Source of the DNA: an uncultured Collinsella sp.
GTDB taxonomy: Bacteria; Actinomycetota; Coriobacteriia; Coriobacteriales; Coriobacteriaceae
Assembly: GCA_902495155.1 (NCBI GenBank)
Contig: CABUWD010000082.1
Span: 1-9,188, forward strand
DNA: 9,188 bases
Direction of reading: 5' to 3'
The notes under the pieces are model-generated. The model had not been told where the DNA came from. It did no database searches and saw only the letters and a program-made list of their open reading frames with translations. This document shows positions 1 through 6,727 of this stretch, in pieces (within the stretch, counting starts at the first letter, position 1; each line of letters opens with the position of its first letter). Both the position numbers and the translations under genes were made by a program.

Positions 1-446
1 CGGCAAGGGGCCTCTTCGCCTTTGAGCCATGCGTTGCAGCCAGACTCCATGGCGCGACGAACGCGCTCGGGATCACTCGTCACGCAATAGGCATCGTTGC
101 CCCAAAAGTCATCGCCCAGGCTATAGACTTTTAAAAATGTATCGTCGGTCTCTTGCTCCAGATAGTCGGCCAAACGCATCAGAGCATCGTTGTCGATTGC
201 GTGCGAGGCGACTACTTCGCCGTCGACAAACATCACCTGGCCGTTACAGAACGCGCCAGTCGAAAAACACTCGGAACGATTTTTGAACATCCAGCCCATC
301 GCGGACGGTTGACGACCCGAAACCGGACCAAAGTGCAGACCCGCCGCTTGCATGGCATGAATACCCTCGATGGCGTAGTCGCTGGCGCCGTCATGCCCGG
401 CTGGAATCAGCGTATCGTCCATATCGGTCAGCACAAGTTTGATCAT
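1..446 (-). CDS. Cof-type HAD-IIB sugar/nucleotide phosphatase, N-terminal part (gene runs off the left edge)
   Basis: The leftward reading frame starts at ATG 446-444 and stays open for 148 codons to the window edge, so the C-terminal part is missing. The protein begins MIKLVLTDMDDTLIP. The DxDxT motif of HAD phosphatases is complete: Asp8 would be the nucleophile and Asp10 the general acid. A second block, PVSGRQ, places Ser43 in motif II, followed by a region like the 'NG' segment of Cof proteins (CNGQ, residues 67-70), after which the cap domain should begin. Family members are cytoplasmic Mg-dependent phosphatases acting on sugar phosphates, nucleotides or cofactor precursors; the substrate cannot be told from this piece. 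There is no signal peptide. A G-rich stretch (GGGGGG, 451-456) lies 4 nt before the ATG and may act as a poor ribosome binding site. The gene is divergent from the thiamine operon, so a link to thiamine (some HAD enzymes dephosphorylate thiamine intermediates) is possible but unproven. Confidence 0.85.
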   Translation of the reverse strand, partial: MIKLVLTDMDDTLIPAGHDGASDYAIEGIHAMQAAGLHFGPVSGRQPSAMGWMFKNRSECFSTGAFCNGQVMFVDGEVVASHAIDNDALMRLADYLEQETDDTFLKVYSLGDDFWGNDAYCVTSDPERVRRAMESGCNAWLKGEEAPC

Positions 447-475
447 AGAACCCCCCAGTCATTTTCACCGTAACC

Positions 476-481
476 ATTGTA
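476..481 (-). promoter_or_regulatory. Candidate -10 box for the leftward HAD gene
   Basis: On the minus strand this reads TACAAT, five of six matches to TATAAT, about 30 nt upstream of the ATG at 446. No good -35 is found at 16-18 nt; that position would fall inside the inverted repeat starting at 485. Weak call. Confidence 0.25.
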
Positions 482-484
482 ACG

Positions 485-586
485 ACCTGCCAATAAGGGA
501 CAGGTTTATTTTGGCAGGTTTTATCTGGGAAAATGCAACGCCCCAGTTGCCCCCTACCAAAATAAACCTGTCCCTTTTTGGCAGGT
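485..586. repeat. REPIN-like inverted pair of palindromic repeats
   Basis: Two 35-nt units face each other, at 485-519 and 552-586. Reverse-complementing the second gives the first with 32 of 35 positions the same by hand count; the outer 30 nt of the arms (485-514 against 557-586) pair with a single mismatch at 494/577. Each unit is itself an imperfect palindrome: ACCTGCCAA at 485-493 mirrors TTGGCAGGT at 511-519, and CCTACCAAAA near 553 mirrors TTTTGGCAGG ending at 585. The core is AGGGACAGGTTTATTTT. A doublet of inverted REP units is the structure called a REPIN, which is moved by RAYT (Y1-type) transposases; no such transposase is in this window. As RNA the whole element would fold into one long hairpin, so it may also block transcription between the divergent HAD gene and the thiamine operon. 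Structure is seen; mobility is inferred. Confidence 0.75.
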
Positions 587-611
587 GCGTTAGTATAGGG
601 AACAACAGATT

Positions 612-706
612 CGATGCGGGAGTGCCGGCGGTGCAAACCACAAGGCTGAGAGGGCATGGGGCCCAATCCTTTGAACCTGTCAGTTAATGCTGGCGTAGGG
701 AGCATG
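612..706 (+). promoter_or_regulatory. TPP riboswitch (THI-box aptamer) upstream of thiM
   Basis: The conserved THI-box blocks occur in order: GCGGGAGTGC near 616, GGCTGAGAGGG at 644-654, CCCAATCCTTTGAACCTG at 662-679 and the hallmark TTAATGCTGGCGTAGGGA at 684-701. ATGC (614-617) can pair with GCAT (702-705) to close stem P1. The aptamer binds thiamine pyrophosphate. It is followed 11 nt later by an intrinsic terminator, so it most likely acts at transcription: bound TPP lets the terminator form and switches off thiM, the thiamine-binding protein gene and thiE. One visible option for an antiterminator is CCTGT (676-680, in the aptamer) pairing with ACAGG (715-719), which overlaps the terminator's 5' base; this is only 5 bp and is a guess. 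Confidence 0.95.
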
Positions 707-717
707 CCGCCTTTACA

Positions 718-747
718 GGGGCGCTGTCTATGCACAGCGCCCCTTTT
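718..747 (+). terminator. Intrinsic terminator of the TPP riboswitch
   Basis: GGGGCGCTGT (718-727) and ACAGCGCCCC (734-743) form a perfect 10-bp GC-rich stem with a 6-nt loop, followed directly by TTTT (744-747). It lies between the aptamer and the thiM ribosome binding site, the expected place for the expression platform of a transcription-terminating riboswitch. The run of T is short, which suits a conditional terminator. Confidence 0.9.
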
Positions 748-769
748 CTATGCCAAGGAGGCATGTGCA

Positions 770-1609
770 GTGATTGATTCGGAACAGCTTAAGCAACATA
801 TGGTCAAGGCCGTGGAGGAGATTCGCGCCACCAATCCAATGGCCGGCTCCATCACCAACACGGTGACGATTGACTTTGTCGCCAACGCGCAGCTCGCCGT
901 AGGCGGTTCGGCCGCCATGGTCTATCTGCCCGACGAGGGCGAGGCGCTCGTTGCCGGCGGCGGCGCCATCTATCTCAACATGGGCACGCTCTTCCCCATC
1001 TACGAGCAGACGATCCCCCGCGCGGCCAAGGCGGCACACGACGCCGGCAAGCCCTGGGTGCTCGATCCGGTGGGCCTGGGCATCGGCAGCCTGCGCACCC
1101 AGCTGGTAAACGAGCTCAAGCAGTACAAGCCCGCCATCGTGCGCGGCAACGCCTCCGAGATCATCGCGCTCGCCGGCCTGTGGGGTCTTGAGGGCGAGGC
1201 GGCTGATCTGAGCCGCGTGCGCGGTGTCGATACCACCGACACGGTCGACGCCGCCCGCGATGCCGCCGTGGCGCTCGCCCGTTACACCGGCGGCGCCGTA
1301 GTGGTCTCGGGCGAAGTCGACCTGATCACCGACGGCACGACGGTGGCCAAGTCCCACGGCGGCAGCCCGCTCATGTCAAAGATCACCGGCTGCGGCTGCT
1401 CGCAGGGCGGCGTGCTGGCCGTGTACGTCTGCGTCACCGATCCGTTTACGGCAGCCATCTGCGGCACCGCGGTCTACAACGTTGCCGGCACGCGTGCCGC
1501 CGCCGTCGCCGATGCCCCGGCAAGCTTTAAGGTCGCCTTTATCGACGAGCTCTACCGCGCAACCGCCCAGGATATTGCCGACAACCAGCTCGACCTCGAG
1601 GAGGCATAG
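770..1609 (+). CDS. thiM: Hydroxyethylthiazole kinase (ThiM)
   Basis: A 279-aa cytoplasmic kinase of the ribokinase-like fold. It phosphorylates 4-methyl-5-(2-hydroxyethyl)thiazole with ATP (EC 2.7.1.50), giving the thiazole phosphate that ThiE uses; this is thiamine salvage. Family blocks are in order: SITNTVTIDFVANAQLAVGGS (the substrate-side 'ITN...N..A..LLA.G' block, residues 27-47, in shortened form SITNTVT...ANAQLAVGG), GKPWVLDPVGLG (93-104), VRGNASE (124-130), and the ATP-site TGCGC (206-210), where Cys210 fits the catalytic cysteine of the GxGC motif. The start is GTG 770: it has AAGGAG at 755-760, 9 nt upstream. The reading frame is open further upstream to an ATG at 656, but that lies inside the riboswitch aptamer and cannot be the start. 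The length is normal for the family. It is first in an operon controlled by the TPP riboswitch, and its stop lies 3 nt before the next ATG. Confidence 0.95.
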   Translation: MIDSEQLKQHMVKAVEEIRATNPMAGSITNTVTIDFVANAQLAVGGSAAMVYLPDEGEALVAGGGAIYLNMGTLFPIYEQTIPRAAKAAHDAGKPWVLDPVGLGIGSLRTQLVNELKQYKPAIVRGNASEIIALAGLWGLEGEAADLSRVRGVDTTDTVDAARDAAVALARYTGGAVVVSGEVDLITDGTTVAKSHGGSPLMSKITGCGCSQGGVLAVYVCVTDPFTAAICGTAVYNVAGTRAAAVADAPASFKVAFIDELYRATAQDIADNQLDLEEA

Positions 1610-1612
1610 GCC

Positions 1613-1954
1613 ATGTCCGAGCCCGCAACCAATGCCGGCATGAATACGCTCGTCGCCGTGGCCATCGCCCCGTGCGGCACCGGCGATGAGCTGTCCGCCG
1701 AGGTCGCCGAGGTCGTGCGCGTCATTCGCGAGAGCGGCCTTCCCAACCGCACCACCTCGATGTTCACCGAGATCGAGGGCGACTGGGACGAGGTCATGCA
1801 GGTCGTGCGCGACGCAACCTTTGTGTTGGCGAGCAAGGGCATCCGCACCGAAGTCGTGCTCAAAGCCGATATTCGACCCGGATTTACCGACACCATGACC
1901 GGCAAGCTCGAGCGCATGGAAGCTCAGATCAAAAAGCAGGAGGAAACACGATGA
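1613..1954 (+). CDS. Small thiamine-binding protein, MTH1187/YkoF-like (UPF0045)
   Basis: The 113-aa protein matches my memory of the UPF0045/MTH1187 family: VAIAPCGTGDELS (residues 15-27) near the start, the middle block GLPNRTTSMFTEIEGDWDEV (42-61), and a final short Lys/Glu-rich helix. Members fold as ferredoxin-like beta-alpha-beta units that oligomerise. Relatives such as YkoF bind thiamine or its pyrimidine half, and this family is classed as thiamine-binding. It has no signal peptide or membrane segment, so it is a cytosolic binder and not an ABC-transporter surface component. GAGGAGG (1598-1604) precedes the ATG by 8 nt, inside the end of thiM. The last codons overlap thiE by 4 nt (ATGA, 1951-1954), implying coupled translation. 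Its place between thiM and thiE under TPP control supports a role in holding thiamine or hydroxymethylpyrimidine; a catalytic role is not indicated. Confidence 0.85.
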   Translation: MSEPATNAGMNTLVAVAIAPCGTGDELSAEVAEVVRVIRESGLPNRTTSMFTEIEGDWDEVMQVVRDATFVLASKGIRTEVVLKADIRPGFTDTMTGKLERMEAQIKKQEETR

Positions 1955-2646
1955 GTATCCGCGACAACCTTGATATCTCGGCCTATCTGGTGCTCGGCCC
2001 CGAAAACACGCTCGGGCGCCCCGTGGGCGATGTGGTGGCCCAGGCACTCGACGCCGGCTTTACCTGCATCCAGGTGCGCTCCAAGGTGGCAAGCGCCCGC
2101 GAGATCATTGAGCTGACCGGCGACGCCGCGCAGGCAATCGCACGCGCTGGCAAGACCGGTCAGGTCGCCCTGTTAATCGACGACCGCCTGGACTGCGTAC
2201 TCGCCGCGCGCGAGCAGGGCATTGCTGTCGACGGCGTGCACGTGGGTCAGAGCGACATTCCCGTCGAGGTCTGTCGCAAGCTGCTGGGGCCCAACGCCAT
2301 CGTGGGCCTTTCCGCCCGTTGCGAGGAGATGCTCGAGTACGTCAAGACCGCCGACATGAGCCTAGTCGACTACCTGGGCATCGGCCCACTCCACGAGACC
2401 GAGACCAAGCGCGACTGCGGACGCGCGGCCGACGGCTCTATCATCACCAAGAGCTTTGAGGACCTGGCCGCCCTCCACGCGGCAAGCCCCGTGCCCATCG
2501 TGGTGGGCGGCGGCGTCAAGACGGCCGACCTGCCACAGCTCAAGGCCACCGGCGTCGATGGCTTCTTTGTGGTGAGCGCCGTCTGCAGCGCTGATGACCC
2601 CTACGCCGCCGCCAAGGAGCTCGTCGACACCTGGCAGCAGGCGTAA
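1951..2646 (+). CDS. thiE: Thiamine phosphate synthase (ThiE)
   Basis: A 231-aa TIM-barrel enzyme that joins hydroxymethylpyrimidine pyrophosphate to thiazole phosphate, giving thiamine phosphate (EC 2.5.1.3) in the cytoplasm. Visible family blocks: QVRSK (41-45, normally QLREK), LLIDDRLD (74-81), GVHVGQSDIP (95-104, with Asp102 in the Mg position), IVGLS (117-121), YLGIGPLHETETK (141-153, with Thr150 and Lys153 matching the usual T.TK), and VVGGGV (184-189) for phosphate binding. The pyrophosphate-side pair, usually Asn-Asp, reads Asp77-Asp78 here, and QLREK is altered, so this is a divergent ThiE. AGGAGG (1938-1943) lies 7 nt before the ATG and the start overlaps the previous gene's stop. 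It is last in the riboswitch operon. The window has no thiD, so the pyrimidine pyrophosphate must come from elsewhere in the genome. Confidence 0.93.
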   Translation: MSIRDNLDISAYLVLGPENTLGRPVGDVVAQALDAGFTCIQVRSKVASAREIIELTGDAAQAIARAGKTGQVALLIDDRLDCVLAAREQGIAVDGVHVGQSDIPVEVCRKLLGPNAIVGLSARCEEMLEYVKTADMSLVDYLGIGPLHETETKRDCGRAADGSIITKSFEDLAALHAASPVPIVVGGGVKTADLPQLKATGVDGFFVVSAVCSADDPYAAAKELVDTWQQA

Positions 2647-2690
2647 GTCTAGGCCGAGCAGCTGATTCGCAGCCTCATATCTTCAGCAAT

Positions 2691-2735
2691 GGAAAGCGCA
2701 TCCCAGTTTGAGCCTCCATTCCGGATGCGCTTTCC
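2691..2735. terminator. Hairpin between converging thiE and patatin genes, possible bidirectional terminator
   Basis: GGAAAGCGCATCC (2691-2703) and GGATGCGCTTTCC (2723-2735) are perfect 13-bp arms around a 19-nt spacer. A second small stem, CCGCC (2734-2738) with GGCGG (2744-2748), overlaps its right edge. There is no T run after either arm on either strand, so this is not a textbook intrinsic terminator; its position between two gene ends is the main argument. Confidence 0.55.
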
Positions 2736-2757
2736 GCCGAGATGGCGGCAGCAGCCT

Positions 2758-3627
2758 CTACCCTGCCAGATATGCCTCCAGTGCCGGCAAGGTCGCCTCC
2801 GCATCGCGGCGACCAATCTGGTAGATGCGCTCAAGTTCATCGGGCTCGCGACACAGCGACGGCACCTTCACCGATTCGCTCGGACGCACCACAAAGATCT
2901 CGCCGGCAGCCTCGCGACGTGCCAGGTCATCGAGCGTGGCATTGTAGACCTCATGCCGGTGCTCAAGCGCTGCGACAAACTCCGGATAGTGACGGAACAC
3001 GCGCCGCAGCATGGGCATCACGCTGTTGGGCTGCTTCACAAAGCCCGCCGGCTGCGTGAGTACCACGATATTGCGGTCATACCCCTGCGCAAACAGCCAC
3101 GCGCTGGGAATAGAATCAGCCACGCCACCATCCAGATACTTATGCCCGTCAATAGCAACGGGACGCGTCGCCACGGGAATTGCCGACGACGCCCGAATCC
3201 ACTCGATATCGCGCTCGTCGCCATACGGCAGGTCGTGATAGACGGCCTTGCCCGTCTCGATATCGGTACACACGCACGTAAACCGCATGGGGCAGGCGCG
3301 ATACGCCTCCAAGTCGATGGGGTCGCGCTCGATAGGCACCTCGTGATAGGCAAATTCTGCATTGAACATGTCACCGGTTCGCAGCCAGCTTGTCACGCTC
3401 GCATAGCGCTTGTCGGCACAATAGGCTTTGTTGTAGCGAATGGCGCGCCCAATCTGCCGCGATTTAAAGTTATAGCCAAACGCTGCGCCCGCCGAGACAC
3501 CCACCATATGGTCGCAGGTCAGGCCATGCTCCATCCAGACGTCGAGCACGCCCGCCGTATACATACCGCGGTAGCCGCCTCCCTCGAGTGCCAGCCCCAC
3601 CGTGCGCGTCGTATTTGACTGTGCCAT
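2758..3627 (-). CDS. Patatin-like phospholipase / serine lipid acyl hydrolase
   Basis: A 289-aa leftward gene for a patatin-family hydrolase. The oxyanion-hole loop is GGGYRG (residues 16-21), the nucleophile elbow is GVSAG with Ser45, and the dyad aspartate is Asp166 in DGG (166-168), so the Ser-Asp dyad is complete. The second half (about 180-289) resembles the C-terminal part of bacterial YjjU-like patatins and ends in a charged helix. The family cleaves fatty acids from phospholipids or other lipids. With no signal peptide or membrane helix it should act inside the cell, perhaps in lipid turnover; the substrate is unknown. The ATG at 3627 has GGAG (3639-3636 on the minus strand) 8 nt upstream. 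The gene stands alone: it converges with thiE and diverges from the c-di-GMP genes. The long open frame on the opposite strand (2689-3618) is a coding shadow. Confidence 0.93.
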   Translation of the reverse strand: MAQSNTTRTVGLALEGGGYRGMYTAGVLDVWMEHGLTCDHMVGVSAGAAFGYNFKSRQIGRAIRYNKAYCADKRYASVTSWLRTGDMFNAEFAYHEVPIERDPIDLEAYRACPMRFTCVCTDIETGKAVYHDLPYGDERDIEWIRASSAIPVATRPVAIDGHKYLDGGVADSIPSAWLFAQGYDRNIVVLTQPAGFVKQPNSVMPMLRRVFRHYPEFVAALEHRHEVYNATLDDLARREAAGEIFVVRPSESVKVPSLCREPDELERIYQIGRRDAEATLPALEAYLAG

Positions 3628-3663
3628 GCGACCATCTCCGTCCCCACAAATTCAAACGGAACA

Positions 3664-3692
3664 AGTATACCCGTCAACATATATCGTCTCAG
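3664..3692 (-). promoter_or_regulatory. Candidate promoter of the patatin gene
   Basis: On the minus strand CTGAGA (complement of 3687-3692, four of six to TTGACA) is followed after exactly 17 nt by TATACT (complement of 3664-3669, five of six to TATAAT). The start of transcription would be about 30 nt before the ATG. Confidence 0.45.
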
Positions 3693-3780
3693 TCGCATTT
3701 TCATCGAACATCGCATCGTCGCGCTACCGCCTGTCGAATAATAGCCGCCCACAGCATGTGCACCCATATATAATTGTGTA

Positions 3781-3810
3781 TTGTTGTTTACACTACTCAG
3801 CTGTTATCAA
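3781..3810 (+). promoter_or_regulatory. Candidate extended -10 promoter of the GGDEF-EAL gene
   Basis: TTGTTG (3781-3786) is followed after 18 nt by TATCAA (3805-3810), with TG at 3802-3803 in the extended -10 position. The -35 matches only three of six, so the extended -10 would carry it. It predicts a leader of about 135 nt. Confidence 0.3.
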
Positions 3811-3951
3811 CAGCGAACATTAGCCGACAAATTAACTCAACAACGCAGCAAGGCGGGGGCCTGGATACATGCAAAACGCCGAGCAACGACGCGTGTACAC
3901 AACGAGCTCGCCCGACGCAATACGCCCCAACCTCAGAAAGCCGCTTAGAAC

Positions 3952-6669
3952 ATGGATACTGTCAGCAATTACACCGAAACGCTCGAAAAGACCGTCCGTG
4001 ACCTTCTCGATCGTCAGGAGGATCTGATTAGGACCGCCTTTACCGACCAGCTTACCGGACTTGGCAACCGTGGCGGCTTTGCCCGTTCCCTCGAGGAGCT
4101 CTGGGAGCAGGACACCCCCGTTACCATGGCGTACATCGATATCGACAATCTCAAGCACTGCAACGACGTCTTTGGCCATGACGAGGGCAACCGCTATATT
4201 TTGCAGGTAAGCCTCTATCTCAAGCTATATATGAAAGTGGACGAAGCGGCGTTTCGCATAGGCGGCGACGAGTTTGCCATCCTATCTACGATTGCGACCG
4301 AGGACGACCTCGCCGAACGTCTGGAACACTGCCGAACGGTCCTGCTCAAAAACAACGATTCCGAGATGCCCCGCTCGTTTAGCTATGGAGTGTCGCATGC
4401 CGACCCCGCCCTGGGCGAAGCCCCCAATCGCATGACGCTCGATGCCGACCATCGCATGTACGACTACAAGCTACGTCATGCCATGCACCTCGATCGACGC
4501 GATATCACGCAAGTCCATGCCGACGACTTCGAAATAAGCGATCGCATTTTCGACGCCTTTTCGATGCTCAACGAGGGCCGCTATTTCTTTATCGAGAACT
4601 TGGACAAACATCGCACCCTTTGGTCACAAGGCGCCTTGCGCGATCTTGGCCTTCCCTCGGAGCACATAGACAACTGTCGCGATTACTGGAAAACGCGCGT
4701 GCATCCCGATGACCTTGAGGCCTACATCAACGACATCGACCAGGTCTATAACGGCACCAAGCACCGTCGCGTCATGCAGTATCGCGTGCGCAATGCCGTC
4801 GGCGACTACGTCCTCTGCCGTACTCGCGGGTTTCGCATCGACGGCGACGAAAATGTCCCCTCGCTCTATGTCGGCGAGCTCGTCAACCACTCACTTGCCG
4901 AAACCGTCGACGCCGCGACAGGCCTCGGCACCCAGCGCATGTTGGTCAATGCCATCGACGCCTGTCGTTGTGACCGTTGCGAGACGGGCCTTATAGCGGT
5001 GCGCGTTCGTGGCACGACAAAGCTCAACGAGCTTTACGGGGCCGAGGCTGTCGACAACATGCTTGCCGAATACGCAGGCCGCATGCTGTCGATCACCCGC
5101 GGCAGGAGCAGGGTCTACCGTTCACGTAGCGTCCAGTTCGTCGTGCTCAGCAACGACCTGGACCACGAGGCATTCGAGCAACTGACCCGCCACCTTAAAG
5201 AGGCCGTTTTCGCTCCTGTGCAAATCGCAGGCGACACCATTGCTCCCGTCTGTCTTGTCGTCCCGGCCTTTTACGAACGCCTGGACTCCCAAGCATCGAC
5301 TGTTTTGGGCGAACTCGATCGTCGCCTTCGCACGGCCGGCGGACTTGTTCCCAACGACAGTCTGCCCATACCCGAGATAGAACGCAAAGGCGCCGTCGCC
5401 GAGCACCTCGACATGCTCACAGGCCTCTACCGCCCCAGCGAGTTTATGCGCCGTGCCAATGCCATCATCAAGGCAAGGCGCGACGACGCTTGGTGTATCG
5501 CCACCGTCGACATGGGCCACATGCGCCTATTTAACGAATGGTATGGACAGGCCGAAGGCGACCGTATGCTTGCCGATGTGGGCACGGTGCTCAAGGATAT
5601 CGAGAACGCCGACATGGGTGTCGCGGGATACTGGGGACAAGACGACTTTTGTCTGCTCATACCCTTTGAGCACGATTTCGTTCACCGTGTCTATGCGCGC
5701 GTGCGCGAGACTGTAGCCAAGCACAACGACGGCGTAGGTTTTTGGCCGTCCATGGGCGTTTACCCCATCGACTCCAATGAGGAGATCACCATCGATGCGC
5801 AGGCGAAGGCCATGTTTACCAATCGACGCGCAAAAAACGACTTTAAGGAGCGCATTGCCATTTTCTGCCCCGCGGAGTACGAGCGCGAAGTCGCGTTCCA
5901 CCGCACGCTGACCGAATTCCAGTACGCGCTCTCAGATGGTCGTATTACCTACCACTTGCAGCCCCAGGTCGATATGGAAACCGGTGAGATTATTGGCGCC
6001 GAAGCACTCACCCGCTGGATTGACAAGGACGGCTCTCTCATTTCGCCCGCAACGTTTATCCCCGCACTCGAGGAAAGCGGCTTTGTGGTGACGCTCGACA
6101 AGTACATTTGGCAGGGTGTCGCCTCATGGCTGCGCGAGCGCATCGATCGAGGACTTCGCGTGGTTCCGGTTTCGCTTAATGTGTCACGCGTGGATATCCT
6201 TGCCTGCGACGTTGCCAAACATATGGGGGCGCTCGCCGCCCAATACAACCTACCGCCCGAGCTTATGCGTATCGAGATCACCGAGACGGCTTATACGGGA
6301 GAATCCGAAGCCGTGGACAAACTGACAGCCGACCTGCACACGCGCGGCTTCTCGACCTATATGGACGATTTTGGCACCGGTCAGTCCACGCTCGCGATGC
6401 TCAAGAACGTCAACGTCGACGTCATCAAGCTCGACCGCGCCTTTGTACCCACCGACCGCGATCAAGGCCGCAGCACGCAAATCATTTCATCGATGCTCGA
6501 AATGGCGCAGTCGCTCCATCTGCCCGTCGAGGTCGAAGGCGTCGAGACAAATGAGCAGGCGGACATGCTACGACAAATGGGCGCCCGCTACGCTCAGGGC
6601 TTCCTCTACTACCGCCCCATGCCGGCGAAGGATTTTGAGGCATTGCTCGATGGCGGCAATAACAACTGA
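3952..6669 (+). CDS. c-di-GMP synthase/phosphodiesterase: GGDEF-PAS-GGDEF*-GGDEF*-EAL
   Basis: A 905-aa soluble protein without membrane helices. Order: short N-terminal helix (1-30); active GGDEF domain (about 31-178) with TGLGNR, Asp63, Lys68, Asn71/Asp72 and GGDEF at 104-108; PAS_3-like domain (about 195-315, with VHPDD and YRVR); a second GGDEF fold (about 316-470) that starts with TGLG but reads SRSVQF at the motif; a third (about 485-640) with TGLYRP and GQDDF (562-566); and an EAL domain (about 650-900). The EAL has Glu684 (EAL), Asn743, Glu775, Asp805/Asp806 (DDFGTG), Lys826, Glu862 and Gln882, with spacing like active c-di-GMP phosphodiesterases, so both synthesis and breakdown look possible. 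No RxxD inhibitory site precedes GGDEF (residues 95-98 are KVDE). ATG 3952 is the first possible start, as TAG lies two codons before; no strong ribosome binding site is seen. Its first three modules match the next gene. Confidence 0.95.
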   Translation: MDTVSNYTETLEKTVRDLLDRQEDLIRTAFTDQLTGLGNRGGFARSLEELWEQDTPVTMAYIDIDNLKHCNDVFGHDEGNRYILQVSLYLKLYMKVDEAAFRIGGDEFAILSTIATEDDLAERLEHCRTVLLKNNDSEMPRSFSYGVSHADPALGEAPNRMTLDADHRMYDYKLRHAMHLDRRDITQVHADDFEISDRIFDAFSMLNEGRYFFIENLDKHRTLWSQGALRDLGLPSEHIDNCRDYWKTRVHPDDLEAYINDIDQVYNGTKHRRVMQYRVRNAVGDYVLCRTRGFRIDGDENVPSLYVGELVNHSLAETVDAATGLGTQRMLVNAIDACRCDRCETGLIAVRVRGTTKLNELYGAEAVDNMLAEYAGRMLSITRGRSRVYRSRSVQFVVLSNDLDHEAFEQLTRHLKEAVFAPVQIAGDTIAPVCLVVPAFYERLDSQASTVLGELDRRLRTAGGLVPNDSLPIPEIERKGAVAEHLDMLTGLYRPSEFMRRANAIIKARRDDAWCIATVDMGHMRLFNEWYGQAEGDRMLADVGTVLKDIENADMGVAGYWGQDDFCLLIPFEHDFVHRVYARVRETVAKHNDGVGFWPSMGVYPIDSNEEITIDAQAKAMFTNRRAKNDFKERIAIFCPAEYEREVAFHRTLTEFQYALSDGRITYHLQPQVDMETGEIIGAEALTRWIDKDGSLISPATFIPALEESGFVVTLDKYIWQGVASWLRERIDRGLRVVPVSLNVSRVDILACDVAKHMGALAAQYNLPPELMRIEITETAYTGESEAVDKLTADLHTRGFSTYMDDFGTGQSTLAMLKNVNVDVIKLDRAFVPTDRDQGRSTQIISSMLEMAQSLHLPVEVEGVETNEQADMLRQMGARYAQGFLYYRPMPAKDFEALLDGGNNN

Positions 6670-6727
6670 TTCGCTCGCGCGCAAAACGCCACCACCGAAG
6701 GGGGAATTTGCCTCCATTAGCTAACTT

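Larger units (their letters stand above)
3628..3951. other. Divergent intergenic region, 324 bp, AT-richer
   Basis: This stretch separates the leftward patatin gene from the rightward c-di-GMP gene. I find no credible gene in it. It holds a candidate leftward promoter near 3664-3692 and a candidate rightward promoter near 3781-3810, listed separately. The part from about 3660 to 3840 is clearly richer in A and T than its surroundings. If the rightward promoter is right, the next gene has an untranslated leader of about 135 nt (roughly 3817-3951), in which I could not match a known riboswitch. Confidence 0.6.

Noticed and set aside
591..599. TAGTAT/TATAGG as the -10 of the thiamine operon
   Set aside because: Each matches only four of six and no -35 is found at the right distance; the true promoter is probably near here but I cannot place it.
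656..769. Longer thiM start at ATG 656
   Set aside because: It would lie inside the TPP aptamer and read through the terminator; the GTG at 770 has a good ribosome binding site and gives the normal family length.
728..1357. A 209-codon open frame on the minus strand
   Set aside because: It is the shadow of thiM and runs into the riboswitch terminator; it has no recognisable motif.
2689..3618. A 309-codon open frame on the plus strand
   Set aside because: It lies opposite the patatin gene, which has full catalytic motifs, a ribosome binding site and a candidate promoter. The plus frame has an Arg/His-rich composition typical of antisense shadows in GC-rich DNA.
3838..3885. Possible c-di-GMP (GEMM) riboswitch before the GGDEF-EAL gene
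   Set aside because: AACGCAGCAAGG and GGGGGCCTGG recall parts of the motif, but the tetraloop and receptor, and the paired stems in the right order, are missing.
3602..4001. Short plus-strand frames across the divergent region (3602-3823, 3774-4001)
   Set aside because: No ribosome binding site, no recognisable protein features, and one overlaps the start of the GGDEF-EAL gene in another frame.
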